Positions 8,255-17,056 of a stretch of DNA of 64,000 nucleotides are shown here, in pieces. The translations under genes were made by a program, and so were the position numbers. The stretch covers positions 1-64,000 of the forward strand of contig NZ_VSEY01000030.1 of NCBI RefSeq assembly GCF_008086045.1, in the 5' to 3' direction. This DNA is from Nonomuraea sp. PA05. GTDB taxonomy: Bacteria > Actinomycetota > Actinomycetes > Streptosporangiales > Streptosporangiaceae. The notes below the pieces were generated by a model that was not told where the DNA came from, did no database searches, and saw only the letters and a program-made list of their open reading frames with translations. How positions within the stretch are numbered: position 1 is the stretch's first letter; each line of letters opens with the position of its first letter.

Positions 8255-8902
8255 ATGCGGACCACCATCACCAAGTTCGCCGTCGCCGGCGCCGTAGGCG
8301 TAACGGGCCTGCTCGGCGCTGCGGCGACGGCCCAGGCCGACGTGGGCCAGGTTCGTGCCCAGGTCGCCCAGCCGGTGCCGGACGACGACGACCTCCGGGT
8401 GGCCGACCCTGAAGGCGCACCCGTACGTGCGGGGCCGGGGCCCGCGTACGAGATCGTCGATCGGATGGCTTACAGCGAGCCGGTGCAGTACGAGGAGACG
8501 GCCGGCTACATCGAGATGACGCCGGAGGAGGCCGCTCAGATCGCCGGGATGCTGCCGGGCGGTGAGATGCCTGGCGGTGAGATGATGCCGGGCGGCGAGA
8601 TGCCGAGCGGTGAGATGATGCCGAGCGGTGAGATGATGCCGGGCGGCGAGATGATGCCGGGCGGTGAGATCGACGGTGACGGCACCTCCGGCGGTTCGGC
8701 GGCCCATGACGTGTACGGCGAGATGAACACCGGCGACCTGTCCGGTTCCTCCGCCGCCACACCCGGCCAGGCGACGGCCGGCTACTCAGCCGCGTACGTC
8801 GTCCAGCAGGTCGCGAACGCCATCGGCCCGAGCACCTCGCAGGACGCCTGGCTGGACGTGGGCGACGGCTACGTCTGGCTCGGCGACGTGGAGCCCGACT
8901 GA
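8255..8902 (+). CDS. Secreted protein with SH3b-like motif and Met-rich GGEMMP repeats
   Basis: A 215-residue protein starting at ATG 8255. A signal peptide (about 1-28, ending ATAQA) is followed by an acidic stretch. An SH3b-like segment is centred on APVRAGPGPAYEIVDRM (55-71). Residues 99-139 form a tandem repeat of P-(G/S)-G-E-M-(M), with 11 Met and 7 Glu in about 36 residues. The C-terminal region (about 180-215) contains AYVVQQVANAIGPST and a Trp/Asp-rich end. Met-x2-5-Met arrays in exported proteins commonly bind Cu(I), but no metal gene lies nearby, so metal binding is only a hypothesis. The repeats could also be a flexible spacer. No known full-length family was recognised. Confidence 0.8.
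   Translation: MRTTITKFAVAGAVGVTGLLGAAATAQADVGQVRAQVAQPVPDDDDLRVADPEGAPVRAGPGPAYEIVDRMAYSEPVQYEETAGYIEMTPEEAAQIAGMLPGGEMPGGEMMPGGEMPSGEMMPSGEMMPGGEMMPGGEIDGDGTSGGSAAHDVYGEMNTGDLSGSSAATPGQATAGYSAAYVVQQVANAIGPSTSQDAWLDVGDGYVWLGDVEPD
8549..8671 (+). repeat. In-frame 15/18-bp tandem repeats encoding (P[G/S]GEM[M])n
   Basis: Seven to eight degenerate copies of a 15- or 18-bp unit around ccgggcggtgagatg(atg). Units differ by presence of one extra ATG codon and by Gly/Ser exchange. All are in frame. Confidence 0.85.
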
Positions 8903-9056
8903 GCCTCGGCGCCCAAGGGCACGGCCCTGCGCCCGGCCCCTGAGGCAGCCTTCGCACAGGCTCCAGGAATGCGCCACCTCCTCCAGGCGATCACCGACCC
9001 GGATCCGGCACACCCGCGCCGGCCATGACCGCCCGGGGGACTGGCATCCTGGACGG

Positions 9057-9803
9057 ATGCGACAAGTGACCGTCCTCGGCAGTTGCGGTGCGTTCCCCGA
9101 GCCGGGCCGCGCCTGCAGCGGTTTCGCCGTGGACTGGGACGGTTACCGGCTGCTGCTCGACCTGGGCTACGCCACGCTGCCGAGGCTGCTCGCGCACTGG
9201 CCGGACGGCGCGGTGGACGCCGTCGTCGTCACCCACGAGCACCCCGACCACTGCATCGACCTGCACGGCCTGTTCCGGATGCGTTTCTACGGCGACCCCG
9301 GCGGCCCGCGGCTGCCGCTGTACTGCCCGCCGGGCGTGCTCGACCGGCTCGGCGGGCTGGAGCCCGACGTCGATCTGCACGCGGTGTTCGACGTGCGTCC
9401 GCTGCCCGGCAGCCACCGGGTGGGGCCGTTCGCCCTCACCGGGCTGCCGCTGCCGCACTACGTTCCCAACGCAGGCATCCGCCTGGAGGCTGACGGGGTC
9501 GTTCTGGCCTACACCGGCGACACCGGTCCGACACCGGCGCTCGCCGAGCTGGGGCGCGACGCCGACCTCTTCATCGTCGAGGCCACTGACCGCGCCGGCG
9601 AGACCGGCCGCCCCACCCGCAATCTGCTGGCCTCCGCGGAAGCCGGTGAGTGGGCCGGGCGGGCGGGCGCGCGCCGGTTGATGCTCACCCACTTCTGGCC
9701 GGGCAACGACCGGGCCGCCGCCGTGGCCGCCGCCAGGAAGGAGTTCGGCGGCGAGGTGCTGGCGGCCGAGGAAGGCCTCACCGTCCCCCTCGGACGGAAG
9801 TGA
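9057..9803 (+). CDS. MBL-fold metallo-hydrolase (RNase Z/PhnP-like)
   Basis: A 248-residue metallo-beta-lactamase fold enzyme. The metal-binding motif THEHPDH is near residues 57-63, and further ligands lie in LPLPHY and YTGDTG (about 155). A final His is in MLTHFWPGND. The short, insertion-free layout fits the RNase Z-like/PhnP-like phosphodiesterase branch, which acts on RNA or cyclic phosphates. No specific exosite is visible, so the substrate is undetermined. The start at ATG 9057 has no strong ribosome site. It converges with the lacI gene ten bases downstream. Confidence 0.88.
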   Translation: MRQVTVLGSCGAFPEPGRACSGFAVDWDGYRLLLDLGYATLPRLLAHWPDGAVDAVVVTHEHPDHCIDLHGLFRMRFYGDPGGPRLPLYCPPGVLDRLGGLEPDVDLHAVFDVRPLPGSHRVGPFALTGLPLPHYVPNAGIRLEADGVVLAYTGDTGPTPALAELGRDADLFIVEATDRAGETGRPTRNLLASAEAGEWAGRAGARRLMLTHFWPGNDRAAAVAAARKEFGGEVLAAEEGLTVPLGRK

Positions 9804-9813
9804 CCGGCCGCCC

Positions 9814-10890
9814 TCAGCCCAGCTCGACCCGCACCGGCCGTACGGAATCACGAACGATGATGTGCGTCCCCAGCAGCACATGCTGCGCGGGCGCCACCGC
9901 CTTCTCCTGCCGCCGTTCCAGCGCCAGCCGCACGGCCGTCCGCCCCAGCTCCTCGTGCGGCACGTGCACGGTGGTCAGGTCGATGTCCGCCGCCGGCGGC
10001 AGATCGTCGAACCCGACCATGGACACGTCATCAGGCACCCGCAGCCCGTGCTCCCGCAACGCCTGACGAGCCCCGGCGGCGATCAGGTCGTTCCCCGCGA
10101 AGACAGCGGTGAAGTCGGGCGGCCCCGCCGCGAGCCGTTCCCTGATCATGCGGTACCCCTCGCTCCGCTCCATCGTGCCGTCGGCCTCCAGCCCGGGGTC
10201 GTGCGGGACGCGGTGGTCGGCGAGGGCGTTGCGGTAGCCGGTGATGCGGCTGTCGGAGGTGGTGTAGCCCTCGTGCCGGCCGAGGAAGAGGATCCGCCGG
10301 TGCCCCGCCGACAGCAGGTGGCTGGTGATGGCGTACGCGCCGCCGGTGTTGTCGTACTCGACGACGAGGGCGGGCACGTCGGGCCCCAGCGTGGGGCGGC
10401 CGCACAGGACGAGCTGGGAGCCGGCCGCCGCGAGCGCGCGGGCGTAGTCGGCCATGCGTTCGCGGTAGGCGTCGTTGTTGACGACGTTCCCGACGAGGAT
10501 GACGCACTCGGCGTGCTCCTGCCGCATGAGCTGGACGGTGGCCAGCTCGCGCTCCGCGTCGCCACCGGTGGTGCCGACGATGCACAGCTTGCCTTCGAGG
10601 GCGGCCTGCGTCTGCACCCCTTGCGCGACGTGCGCGTAGTGCGGCGAGACGACGGAGTTGACGATGATGGCGACGCTGCGGCTGCTGGCTCCGGCGAGGT
10701 TGCGGGCGTTGGCGTTGGCGACGTAGTCGAGCTCGCGCACCGCCTTCATGACCTTGCTGCGGGTCGCCGGGGCGCTCGGGTAGGAGCCGGACAGGATGCG
10801 GGACACAGTGGCCACCGACACGCCCGCGTGCGCGGCCACGTCGCGGATCGTCGTCGGCCGCTGCTCCCCGCTGTCGGACCGCCGGACCAT
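9814..10890 (-). CDS. LacI family transcriptional regulator (controls DUF2264 gene)
   Basis: A 358-residue LacI/GalR repressor. The DNA-binding domain is at about 14-60 (TIRDVAAHAGVSVATVSRIL), with a hinge helix near 62-70. A periplasmic-binding-protein-like sugar sensor covers about 70-340 (IIVNSV, VVEYDN, FAGNDLIAAG, VGFDD). The start is at ATG 10890 with GGGAGG upstream. It is divergent from the DUF2264 gene, with two LacI-type operators in the 175-base spacer, so autoregulation plus control of the neighbour is likely. The effector is presumably a carbohydrate released by, or acted on by, the DUF2264 protein. Confidence 0.92.
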   Translation of the reverse strand: MVRRSDSGEQRPTTIRDVAAHAGVSVATVSRILSGSYPSAPATRSKVMKAVRELDYVANANARNLAGASSRSVAIIVNSVVSPHYAHVAQGVQTQAALEGKLCIVGTTGGDAERELATVQLMRQEHAECVILVGNVVNNDAYRERMADYARALAAAGSQLVLCGRPTLGPDVPALVVEYDNTGGAYAITSHLLSAGHRRILFLGRHEGYTTSDSRITGYRNALADHRVPHDPGLEADGTMERSEGYRMIRERLAAGPPDFTAVFAGNDLIAAGARQALREHGLRVPDDVSMVGFDDLPPAADIDLTTVHVPHEELGRTAVRLALERRQEKAVAPAQHVLLGTHIIVRDSVRPVRVELG

Positions 10891-10914
10891 GCCACCTCCC
10901 AGTGAAACACATGG

Positions 10915-10927
10915 GTAAACCGCTTAC
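10915..10927. promoter_or_regulatory. LacI-type operator 1
   Basis: GTAAACCGCTTAC: near-palindrome with the CG centre and TTAC/GTAA arms typical of LacI-family operators. It is 25 bases upstream of the lacI start, so it probably mediates autoregulation. Confidence 0.7.
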
Positions 10928-10995
10928 ACGAATTGTTTCCACCTGGCTGGCGCAGTGTCAAATCATCCCGCCGACCGCCAGCCCTCCGCACTTAG

Positions 10996-11008
10996 GTAAA
11001 ACGCTTGC
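10996..11008. promoter_or_regulatory. LacI-type operator 2
   Basis: GTAAAACGCTTGC, related to the site at 10915 in the same orientation and 81 bp from it. It lies 58 bases upstream of the DUF2264 start. Paired sites allow looping or cooperative repression. Confidence 0.7.
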
Positions 11009-11065
11009 AGGACGAAGCCGTCTACGGGCTCCATTTTCCCGGCTTATTGGCTTAGTATCCGCTTC

Positions 11066-12904
11066 ATGTCGATGACCCGAGAGCGCTGGGAGGCCATGGC
11101 GGACCACCTGCTGGCCGCCGTGCAGCCGTACGCGACGGAAGGCTTCGCCCAGTACCGCCTGCCCGGCAAGGCCAGCAGGTCGGGGCCGGTGAGTGACGGG
11201 CTCGAAGGGTACGCGCGCACGTTCCTGCTCGCCGCGTTCAGGATCGCCGGAGCGCGCGGCGACGTGCCGGCGGGGCTGATCGAGCGGTACGCGAGCGGAC
11301 TGAGCGCCGGCACCGACCCCGCGCACCCGTACGCGTGGCCCGCGCTGACCGACATGTCGCAGCAGCTCGTGGAGGCGGCCTCGATCGCGCTGGCGCTGCA
11401 CGAGACCCGGCCGTGGCTGTTCGACCGGCTCTCGGAGGTGGAGCGGGAGCGGGTGGTGCGGTGGCTGGCCGGGTTCGTGGGGAAGCGGACTCCGGACAAC
11501 AACTGGGTGATGTTCCGGGTGGTCGTCGAGCAGTTCCTGGCCGAGGTGGGCGGGCCGCACGAACCGTCCGAGATCGCCGGCGGCCTGGAGCGCGTCGAGG
11601 AGTGGTACGCGGGCGACGGCTGGTACTCCGACGGCAAGGGCAAGAACTTCGACTACTACTGCGGGTGGGCGCTGCACCTGTACCCGTCGCTGTGGGCCAG
11701 GATGAGCGGCGACACCGCCAGGCAGGAGCTGTACGCGGGCCGGCTGCGCCGCTTCCTGGAGCAGTACCAGCACTTCTTCGCCGCCGACGGCGGCCCGGTG
11801 CACCAGGGGCGGTCGCTGACGTACCGGTTCGCGACGGTCGCGCCGCTGTGGCTGGGGGCGCTCACCGGCGCCTCGCCCCTGCCGCCCGGCCGGACCAGGC
11901 GCATCGCCGGACGGGTGCTGAGCCACTTCGCCGAGCGCGGCGCGCCGGACGAGCGCGGCCTGCTCAACCTCGGCTGGTACGACGCGTTCCCGCCCATCGC
12001 GCAGTCCTACTCGGGCCCGGCGTCGCCGTACTGGGCGAGCAAGGCGTTCCTCGGCCTCCTGCTCCCGCCCGGACACCCGGTCTGGACGGCGCAGGAGGAG
12101 CCCGCGCCCGTCGAGCTGGCCGACCAGTCGCTCACCATGCCCGCCCCCGGCTGGTTGCTGCACACCACCAGCGCGGACGGTGTCGTCCGCCTCGTCAACC
12201 ACGGCAGCGACCGCGACCGCGTCCAGTCTCCCGACGGCGACCCCGACCCGTACTACACCAAGCTCTCCTACACCACCCACACCGGCCCTGAAGTGGGCGA
12301 ACGCGCCCCGGGCGTGGACAACCACCTGGCCGTCATCGCCCCCGGCGGGACCGCGTCGCTGCGCCGCTTCATCGAGCCGCTCGCCGCGGCCGACCGCTTC
12401 GCCGCCTCGGCCTACCAGGACGGCCCGGTACGCGTGGTGACCGCCTCCGTCGTGGACGGCGCCGCGGAGATCAGGATCCACCGCGTCACCGCCCCGGCCG
12501 GGCACCAGGTGCGGGACGGCGGCCACGCCCTGGCCGCCACGACCGCTCCTGACCTGCGAGAGGGCGACTCCCTCGCGCTGGCCCGCCGTCCGGACGGGCT
12601 GACCAGCGCCGTCCGCGCCCTGCACGGCTACTCGGGCACCGGCGTCGTCACGGCGGTGGACGCCAACGCCTTCGGCCGCCACTCCGCCGTCCCGTACGCC
12701 TTCGCGACGGCCCATCCGGGCGGCACCGCTCTCTACGTCAGCCTGGTGTGGCTGTCGGGGACGGCGGTGGAGCCGCCCGGTGTGTCCGTGCGGATCGAGG
12801 ACGGCGAGACGGTCGTCCTGACCCTGGACGGGGGAGAGACGGTGACCGTCCGCATGGGGGACGTGCCCTCGGCGACACGGTCGCTTCTGGCCGGAGGGGC
12901 ATGA
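11066..12904 (+). CDS. DUF2264 protein, probable carbohydrate-active enzyme
   Basis: A 612-residue protein. The N-terminal two thirds match the DUF2264 family pattern: SDGLEGYARTFLLAAFR near 45-65, NNWVMFRVVVEQFL near 150, and DGGPVHQGRSLTYRF near 245-260. This layout suggests an alpha/alpha-barrel like that of glycosidases and lyases. I recall the family being grouped with glycoside hydrolases (GH154) but cannot verify it. The C-terminal third is beta-rich. There is no signal peptide, so it acts in the cytoplasm on an imported oligosaccharide. The start at ATG 11066 lacks a clear ribosome site (a second ATG at 11072 is possible). Control by the divergent LacI is inferred. The S37 peptidase gene follows 39 bases later. 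Confidence 0.82.
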   Translation: MSMTRERWEAMADHLLAAVQPYATEGFAQYRLPGKASRSGPVSDGLEGYARTFLLAAFRIAGARGDVPAGLIERYASGLSAGTDPAHPYAWPALTDMSQQLVEAASIALALHETRPWLFDRLSEVERERVVRWLAGFVGKRTPDNNWVMFRVVVEQFLAEVGGPHEPSEIAGGLERVEEWYAGDGWYSDGKGKNFDYYCGWALHLYPSLWARMSGDTARQELYAGRLRRFLEQYQHFFAADGGPVHQGRSLTYRFATVAPLWLGALTGASPLPPGRTRRIAGRVLSHFAERGAPDERGLLNLGWYDAFPPIAQSYSGPASPYWASKAFLGLLLPPGHPVWTAQEEPAPVELADQSLTMPAPGWLLHTTSADGVVRLVNHGSDRDRVQSPDGDPDPYYTKLSYTTHTGPEVGERAPGVDNHLAVIAPGGTASLRRFIEPLAAADRFAASAYQDGPVRVVTASVVDGAAEIRIHRVTAPAGHQVRDGGHALAATTAPDLREGDSLALARRPDGLTSAVRALHGYSGTGVVTAVDANAFGRHSAVPYAFATAHPGGTALYVSLVWLSGTAVEPPGVSVRIEDGETVVLTLDGGETVTVRMGDVPSATRSLLAGGA

Positions 12905-12943
12905 TCGGTATACGTTCGGGCGATACCGGAAGGAGTGCGTATC

Positions 12944-14329
12944 GTGCGATTACGGTTTCTGGCCGCGCTGGCGGCCTCGCTGGCCCTCGTCCTGCCCGCA
13001 GCCCCGGCCACCGCCGCGGCCCAGGACGACCTGCTGGAACGGCTGAAGGCCATCCCCGGGATGACTGTCGTATCGGAGACGCAGCCGTCCGGCTACCGCT
13101 TCTTCGTCCTGTCCTACACGCAGCCCGCCGACCACAGGAACCCCGGTCAGGGCACGTTCCAGCAGCGGCTCACCCTGCTGCACCGCTCCGAGCAGGCGCC
13201 CGTCGTGCTGGCCACCGGCGGGTACGGGCTGCCGGTGAATCCGACGGCCTCGCGCAGCGAGCCGACCCGGCTGATCGACGGCAACCAGGTGTCCGTCGAG
13301 CACCGGTTCTTCCGATCCTCGCGACCGTCGCCGGCCGACTGGGACGACCTGACCATCTGGCAGGAGGCGACCGACGAGCACCGGATCGTGCGGGCGCTCA
13401 AGACGATCTATGGCGGGAAGTGGATCCAGACGGGTGTGAGCAAGGGCGGCATGACCTCCGTCTATCACCGCCGCTTCTACCCGGACGACGTGGACGGCGT
13501 GGTCGCCTACGTCGCGCCCAACGACCCGATCAACCCGCTGGACCACGCCTACGACCGGTTCTTCGCTCGCGTCGGCACCCCGGAGTGCCGTACGGCGCTG
13601 GAGAACGTGCAGCGTGAGGCGCTCAAGCGGCGTGACCGGATGGTGGCGCTGCTGGAGGCGGACGCCGCGGGTAACGGCTACACCTTCGCCAGGACCCTGG
13701 GCAGTGCGGACCGGTCGTTCGAGATGACGGTTCTCGATACGGCGTGGGCGTTCTGGCAGTACATGAGCGTGGCCGACTGCGCGTCCGTGCCGCCGGCGAC
13801 CGCCACGGACGAGGAGTTGTACGCGTGGATCGACAACGTGGCCTCGTTCGCGTTCTACACCGATCAGGGCCTGGAGTACTACACGCCGTACTACTACCAG
13901 GCGGCCACCCAGCTCGGCTGGCCCGATCTCGCGTTCCGGCATCTGCGGGGGCTGACCAGGTACCGGGGGCTCTACCAGCCCAACTCGGTGCTGCCTCCTG
14001 AGCTGCGCTCCCGGCATGATCCGCGGCCGATGCCGGACGTGGACCATTGGGTGCGTACGCGGTCGGAGCGCATGTTGTTCGTGTACGGCGAGAATGATCC
14101 GTGGAGTGCTGAGCGGTTCGCGCCGAGCAGGAGGGATTCCTACCTGTACGTCGCGCCGGGAGCCAACCACGGGGCCAACATCGGGTCGCTGCCCGAGCAG
14201 GAGCGGGCGGCGGCGACGGAGACGTTGTCGCGGTGGGCGGGGGTGCCGGCCGACGGCCGGCGGGCCGCCGAAAGCGTGCCTCTCCTTCCGGACGACCCCA
14301 TGCTGCCCGATCGGCACCACCTTTCCTGA
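12944..14329 (+). CDS. Secreted Peptidase S37-family aminopeptidase
   Basis: The start is placed at GTG 12944, with GGAAGGAG seven bases upstream; an in-frame GTG at 12935 lies inside that ribosome site. This gives 461 residues with a signal peptide (about 1-26, ending ATAAA). The nucleophile is Ser166 in GVSKGG, and FVYGENDPWSAERF and GANHGANIG near the C-terminus provide Asp and His candidates. S37 enzymes of actinomycetes release tripeptides from protein N-termini outside the cell. It lies 39 bases behind the DUF2264 gene on the same strand, so partial co-transcription is possible although the functions differ. A perfect terminator follows. Confidence 0.88.
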   Translation: MRLRFLAALAASLALVLPAAPATAAAQDDLLERLKAIPGMTVVSETQPSGYRFFVLSYTQPADHRNPGQGTFQQRLTLLHRSEQAPVVLATGGYGLPVNPTASRSEPTRLIDGNQVSVEHRFFRSSRPSPADWDDLTIWQEATDEHRIVRALKTIYGGKWIQTGVSKGGMTSVYHRRFYPDDVDGVVAYVAPNDPINPLDHAYDRFFARVGTPECRTALENVQREALKRRDRMVALLEADAAGNGYTFARTLGSADRSFEMTVLDTAWAFWQYMSVADCASVPPATATDEELYAWIDNVASFAFYTDQGLEYYTPYYYQAATQLGWPDLAFRHLRGLTRYRGLYQPNSVLPPELRSRHDPRPMPDVDHWVRTRSERMLFVYGENDPWSAERFAPSRRDSYLYVAPGANHGANIGSLPEQERAAATETLSRWAGVPADGRRAAESVPLLPDDPMLPDRHHLS

Positions 14330-14338
14330 CCACGCGGG

Positions 14339-14370
14339 GACACCGGGCCGCGAGGCGGCGGCCCGGTGTC
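14339..14370. terminator. Bidirectional hairpin terminator
   Basis: Perfect 13-bp stem (GACACCGGGCCGC at 14339-14351 with its complement at 14358-14370) and six-base loop, between convergent genes ending at 14329 (+) and 14372 (-). Confidence 0.85.
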
Positions 14371-14371
14371 G

Positions 14372-15460
14372 TCAGCTCAGGATGGTGGCCACGGCACCCC
14401 AGGACTTCAGCCGCTCCCTGACCTCGTCCCGCATCGGCAAGGCCAGCGCCTCCTCATGAGCGCGCTCCATCAACGCCCCGACGTTCACCCGATCCCCCGT
14501 CTCGGCCGACCGCACGGCGGCCTCGACCATGGCCAGACTCCCCAGGTTCCCCCGGATGGCGCCATCCGGCCGGCTCCCCGTCCGCACCGCCTCGACGAAC
14601 TCCGCGAGCGCGCCCGCGATCTGCTCGTGCGCCCCCGGCATCACGTCCTCCTCCACCTCTCGCAGGCTGGAGGTGACGCGCGACTCCCCGTCCCAGGTGG
14701 CGGTGCCGCCGGCTGCGACGGCTCGCCACTCGCCGTTCCAGGACGTGTCGCGCCCTTCCGCGCACCAGCTCCCGGTGAACACGTACCGGGTGCCGTTGGA
14801 GAACAGGAAGGTGGCGGTCGCGGACGCGTCCCCCTGGAACCAGCTCCAGGACGGGTTCCAGCTTTCGCACACGACGGAGATCGGCTCGGCGCCGAGGAGG
14901 TGGCGGCTCGCGTCGAAGGCGTGGATGGCCATGTCGACCAGCAGCGGCTGGGGCATCTCCTCGCGGAACCCGCCGAAGTGCGGGGCGCGGTAGAAGCCGG
15001 TGGTGAGGAGGCCGGGTGGGCCGAGCTCCGCGACGCGTTCGCGGAAGGCGGTCAGGGCGGCGAAGTAGCGGCGGGACTGGCTGATCATCAGCAGGCGTCC
15101 GGCCGCCTCGGAGGCGGCGGCCTGGACGAGTGCCTCGGCGAGGGTCGGGGCGGCCGGCTTCTCGCACAGGACGGGGAGCCCGGCGAAGAGCGCCTCGATG
15201 TTGACGGCGCTGTGGGCCGCCGGGACGGTGACGTTCACGACCGCGTCGGGCTCGACGGCCGTGAGCAGCTCGCCGAGCGACCCGGCCACCACGGGCGGAT
15301 CATCGGGGAAGACCGACCGCACAGCGGCCTTCGCCCGCCCCACGTCGAGATCCGCCACCCCCACCAGCTCGACCCCGTCCGCCGCCGCGATGGTCCGCAG
15401 CCACGCCACCCCCATGGCGCCCGCCCCCACCTGCACGAGGCGCAACGGCCGCACACTCAC
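14372..15460 (-). CDS. Gfo/Idh/MocA family oxidoreductase, ThuB-like
   Basis: A 362-residue NAD(P)-dependent sugar oxidoreductase. The Rossmann motif is at about 6-20 (RLVQVGAGAMGVAWL) and the conserved CEKPAA is near 97-102; a C-terminal alpha/beta substrate domain follows. The start is a GTG at 15460 that overlaps the thuA-like stop by four bases (GTGA), showing translational coupling. Upstream in-frame codons run antisense to nothing and lack a ribosome site. In rhizobial thu operons the ThuB protein of this family works with ThuA to form 3-keto derivatives of trehalose-type disaccharides. The same pairing here makes that role likely, though the exact sugar is unknown. It is the last gene of the operon. 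Confidence 0.88.
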   Translation of the reverse strand: MSVRPLRLVQVGAGAMGVAWLRTIAAADGVELVGVADLDVGRAKAAVRSVFPDDPPVVAGSLGELLTAVEPDAVVNVTVPAAHSAVNIEALFAGLPVLCEKPAAPTLAEALVQAAASEAAGRLLMISQSRRYFAALTAFRERVAELGPPGLLTTGFYRAPHFGGFREEMPQPLLVDMAIHAFDASRHLLGAEPISVVCESWNPSWSWFQGDASATATFLFSNGTRYVFTGSWCAEGRDTSWNGEWRAVAAGGTATWDGESRVTSSLREVEEDVMPGAHEQIAGALAEFVEAVRTGSRPDGAIRGNLGSLAMVEAAVRSAETGDRVNVGALMERAHEEALALPMRDEVRERLKSWGAVATILS

Positions 15461-16236
15461 TGGGCGCTCTCCTTGTTGTGCATCGCACCCCGATACCCGT
15501 GCCCGTTGAAGAAGTCCCCCGCCTCGTACCGCAGCAAGGCAGGCATCTCCCGCCGCGCGGGATCCCCGGCGGCCCACTCCACCCCGTTGGCGATGACCTG
15601 CAGCACATCGGGATGGTGGTAGACGGGATAGTCCTGATCCCCGGGACTGAAGTAGAAGATCTTCCCGTTCCCGCGCCGGAACGTGCACCCGCTCCTGAAC
15701 ACCTCACCCCCGGTGAAGGAGCTGATGAAGATGAGCTCGTCGGGGGTCGGGATGTCGAACTGCTCCCCGTACATCTCCTGGGCGGGAATCTCGATCGGAT
15801 GCGGAACGCCGCGCGCGATGGGATGGCCGGGCATGACCGTCCAGATCAGCTCGCGATCGTTCTCGCTGCGCCACCGCAGCGTGCACGTCGTCCCCATCAG
15901 CTTGGTGAAGATCTTCGACCAGTGGCCGGAGTGCAGCACCAGCAGCCCCATGCCCGACAACACGTGCCGATGCACGCGTTCCACCACCTCGTCCGCGACC
16001 TCCGCGTGGGCGGCGTGCCCCCACCACGTCAGCACGTCGGTCCGGGCGAGCGCCTCTTCGGTCAGGCCGTGCTCGGGGTCGTCGAGGGTGGCGGTCCGTA
16101 CGGTGGCCCGCTCGCCGAGCCGCTCCTCCACCCCTCGCCGGATGGCGTTGTGCATGCCGTCGGGGTAGATCTTGGCGACCTCGGGCTCGGCCTGCTCATG
16201 GCGGTTCTCGCCCCACACCAGGACACGGATCGTCAT
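15457..16236 (-). CDS. ThuA domain protein (trehalose utilisation type)
   Basis: A 259-residue ThuA-family protein with a class I glutamine amidotransferase-like fold. Conserved elements are IRVLVWGENRHEQ at the start, DVLTWWGHAAH near 67-77, VLHSGHWSKIF near 105, and YFSPGDQDYPVYHHPDV near 205-222. ThuA proteins take part in catabolism of trehalose, sucrose and related disaccharides through 3-keto sugars. The start at ATG 16236 follows GAGGAG with nine-base spacing; an alternative TTG at 16245 would abut that site. It lies 13 bases after the second permease gene and overlaps the oxidoreductase gene by four bases. Confidence 0.92.
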   Translation of the reverse strand: MTIRVLVWGENRHEQAEPEVAKIYPDGMHNAIRRGVEERLGERATVRTATLDDPEHGLTEEALARTDVLTWWGHAAHAEVADEVVERVHRHVLSGMGLLVLHSGHWSKIFTKLMGTTCTLRWRSENDRELIWTVMPGHPIARGVPHPIEIPAQEMYGEQFDIPTPDELIFISSFTGGEVFRSGCTFRRGNGKIFYFSPGDQDYPVYHHPDVLQVIANGVEWAAGDPARREMPALLRYEAGDFFNGHGYRGAMHNKESAQ

Positions 16237-16249
16237 GTCAAACAACTCC

Positions 16250-17056
16250 TCACTTGACGGCGCCGGCGACGGCGCCTGCCGCGATGTAACGCTGCGCGAA
16301 GATCAGGAGCAGGGCCGCGGGGACGGAGGCGAGGACGGCCGTGGCCATCACCGTGTCCCAGTCCTGGGTGTTCGCGCTGATGTAGTCGTAGATGCCGAGG
16401 GTGATGGGCCGCACTTCGGGGGTGCTGGTCAGGGTCAGCGCGAACAGGAAGTCGCTCCACGCCGACAGGAACGTGAACAGGGCGGCCGTCACGATCGCGT
16501 TCTTGCTGATGGGCACGACGATGGAGACGAACGCCCGCAGGTGGCCGGCCCCGTCCACCATGGCGGCCTCCACGAGCGCCCGCGGGATGGACCCCATGAA
16601 CGCCCGGATGAGCAGCACCGCGAACGGGATGCCCGCGGCGGTGTTGGCGAGGATCAGGCCGAAGATGTTGTTGATCAGGAAGAGCGAGTTGAACAGCGGG
16701 TAGAGCGCGTTCGCGATGACCATGGCGGGGATCATCTGGGTGATCAGCAGCACCAGCACGAAGGCGCTCGCGCCGCGCGAGCGCAGCCGCGACAGGCCGT
16801 AGGCGGCGGGGGTGGCGACGACCAGCGTGAGGACGACGGCGCCGAGGGCGATGAGCAGGCTGGTGACGAAGTTCTGGCCCTGCTCGGTGATGGCCTTGGC
16901 GTAGCCGGAGAAGGTGGCGTGCAGGGGGAGCCAGTCCCTGGTGGTGGCGCCGGAGCTGGACTGCAGGCTGCTGTTGAGCATCCAGTAGACCGGGAAGAGC
17001 ATCACGGCCAGGAAGAGCACGCCCAGCGCGGTCATGGGGAGTCGTTTGAAGGTCAT
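16250..17056 (-). CDS. Carbohydrate ABC transporter permease (MalG-like)
   Basis: A 268-residue inner-membrane permease with six predicted membrane segments. The cytoplasmic EAA loop is EAAMVDGAGHLRAFVSIVVP (about 175-195), which contacts the ATPase. It imports a sugar together with the permease at 17053 and the lipoprotein at 18004. It overlaps the upstream permease by four bases (ATGA), so the two are coupled. No ATPase gene is present in this operon. In actinomycetes many such importers share an MsiK-type ATPase encoded elsewhere. Confidence 0.93.
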   Translation of the reverse strand: MTFKRLPMTALGVLFLAVMLFPVYWMLNSSLQSSSGATTRDWLPLHATFSGYAKAITEQGQNFVTSLLIALGAVVLTLVVATPAAYGLSRLRSRGASAFVLVLLITQMIPAMVIANALYPLFNSLFLINNIFGLILANTAAGIPFAVLLIRAFMGSIPRALVEAAMVDGAGHLRAFVSIVVPISKNAIVTAALFTFLSAWSDFLFALTLTSTPEVRPITLGIYDYISANTQDWDTVMATAVLASVPAALLLIFAQRYIAAGAVAGAVK

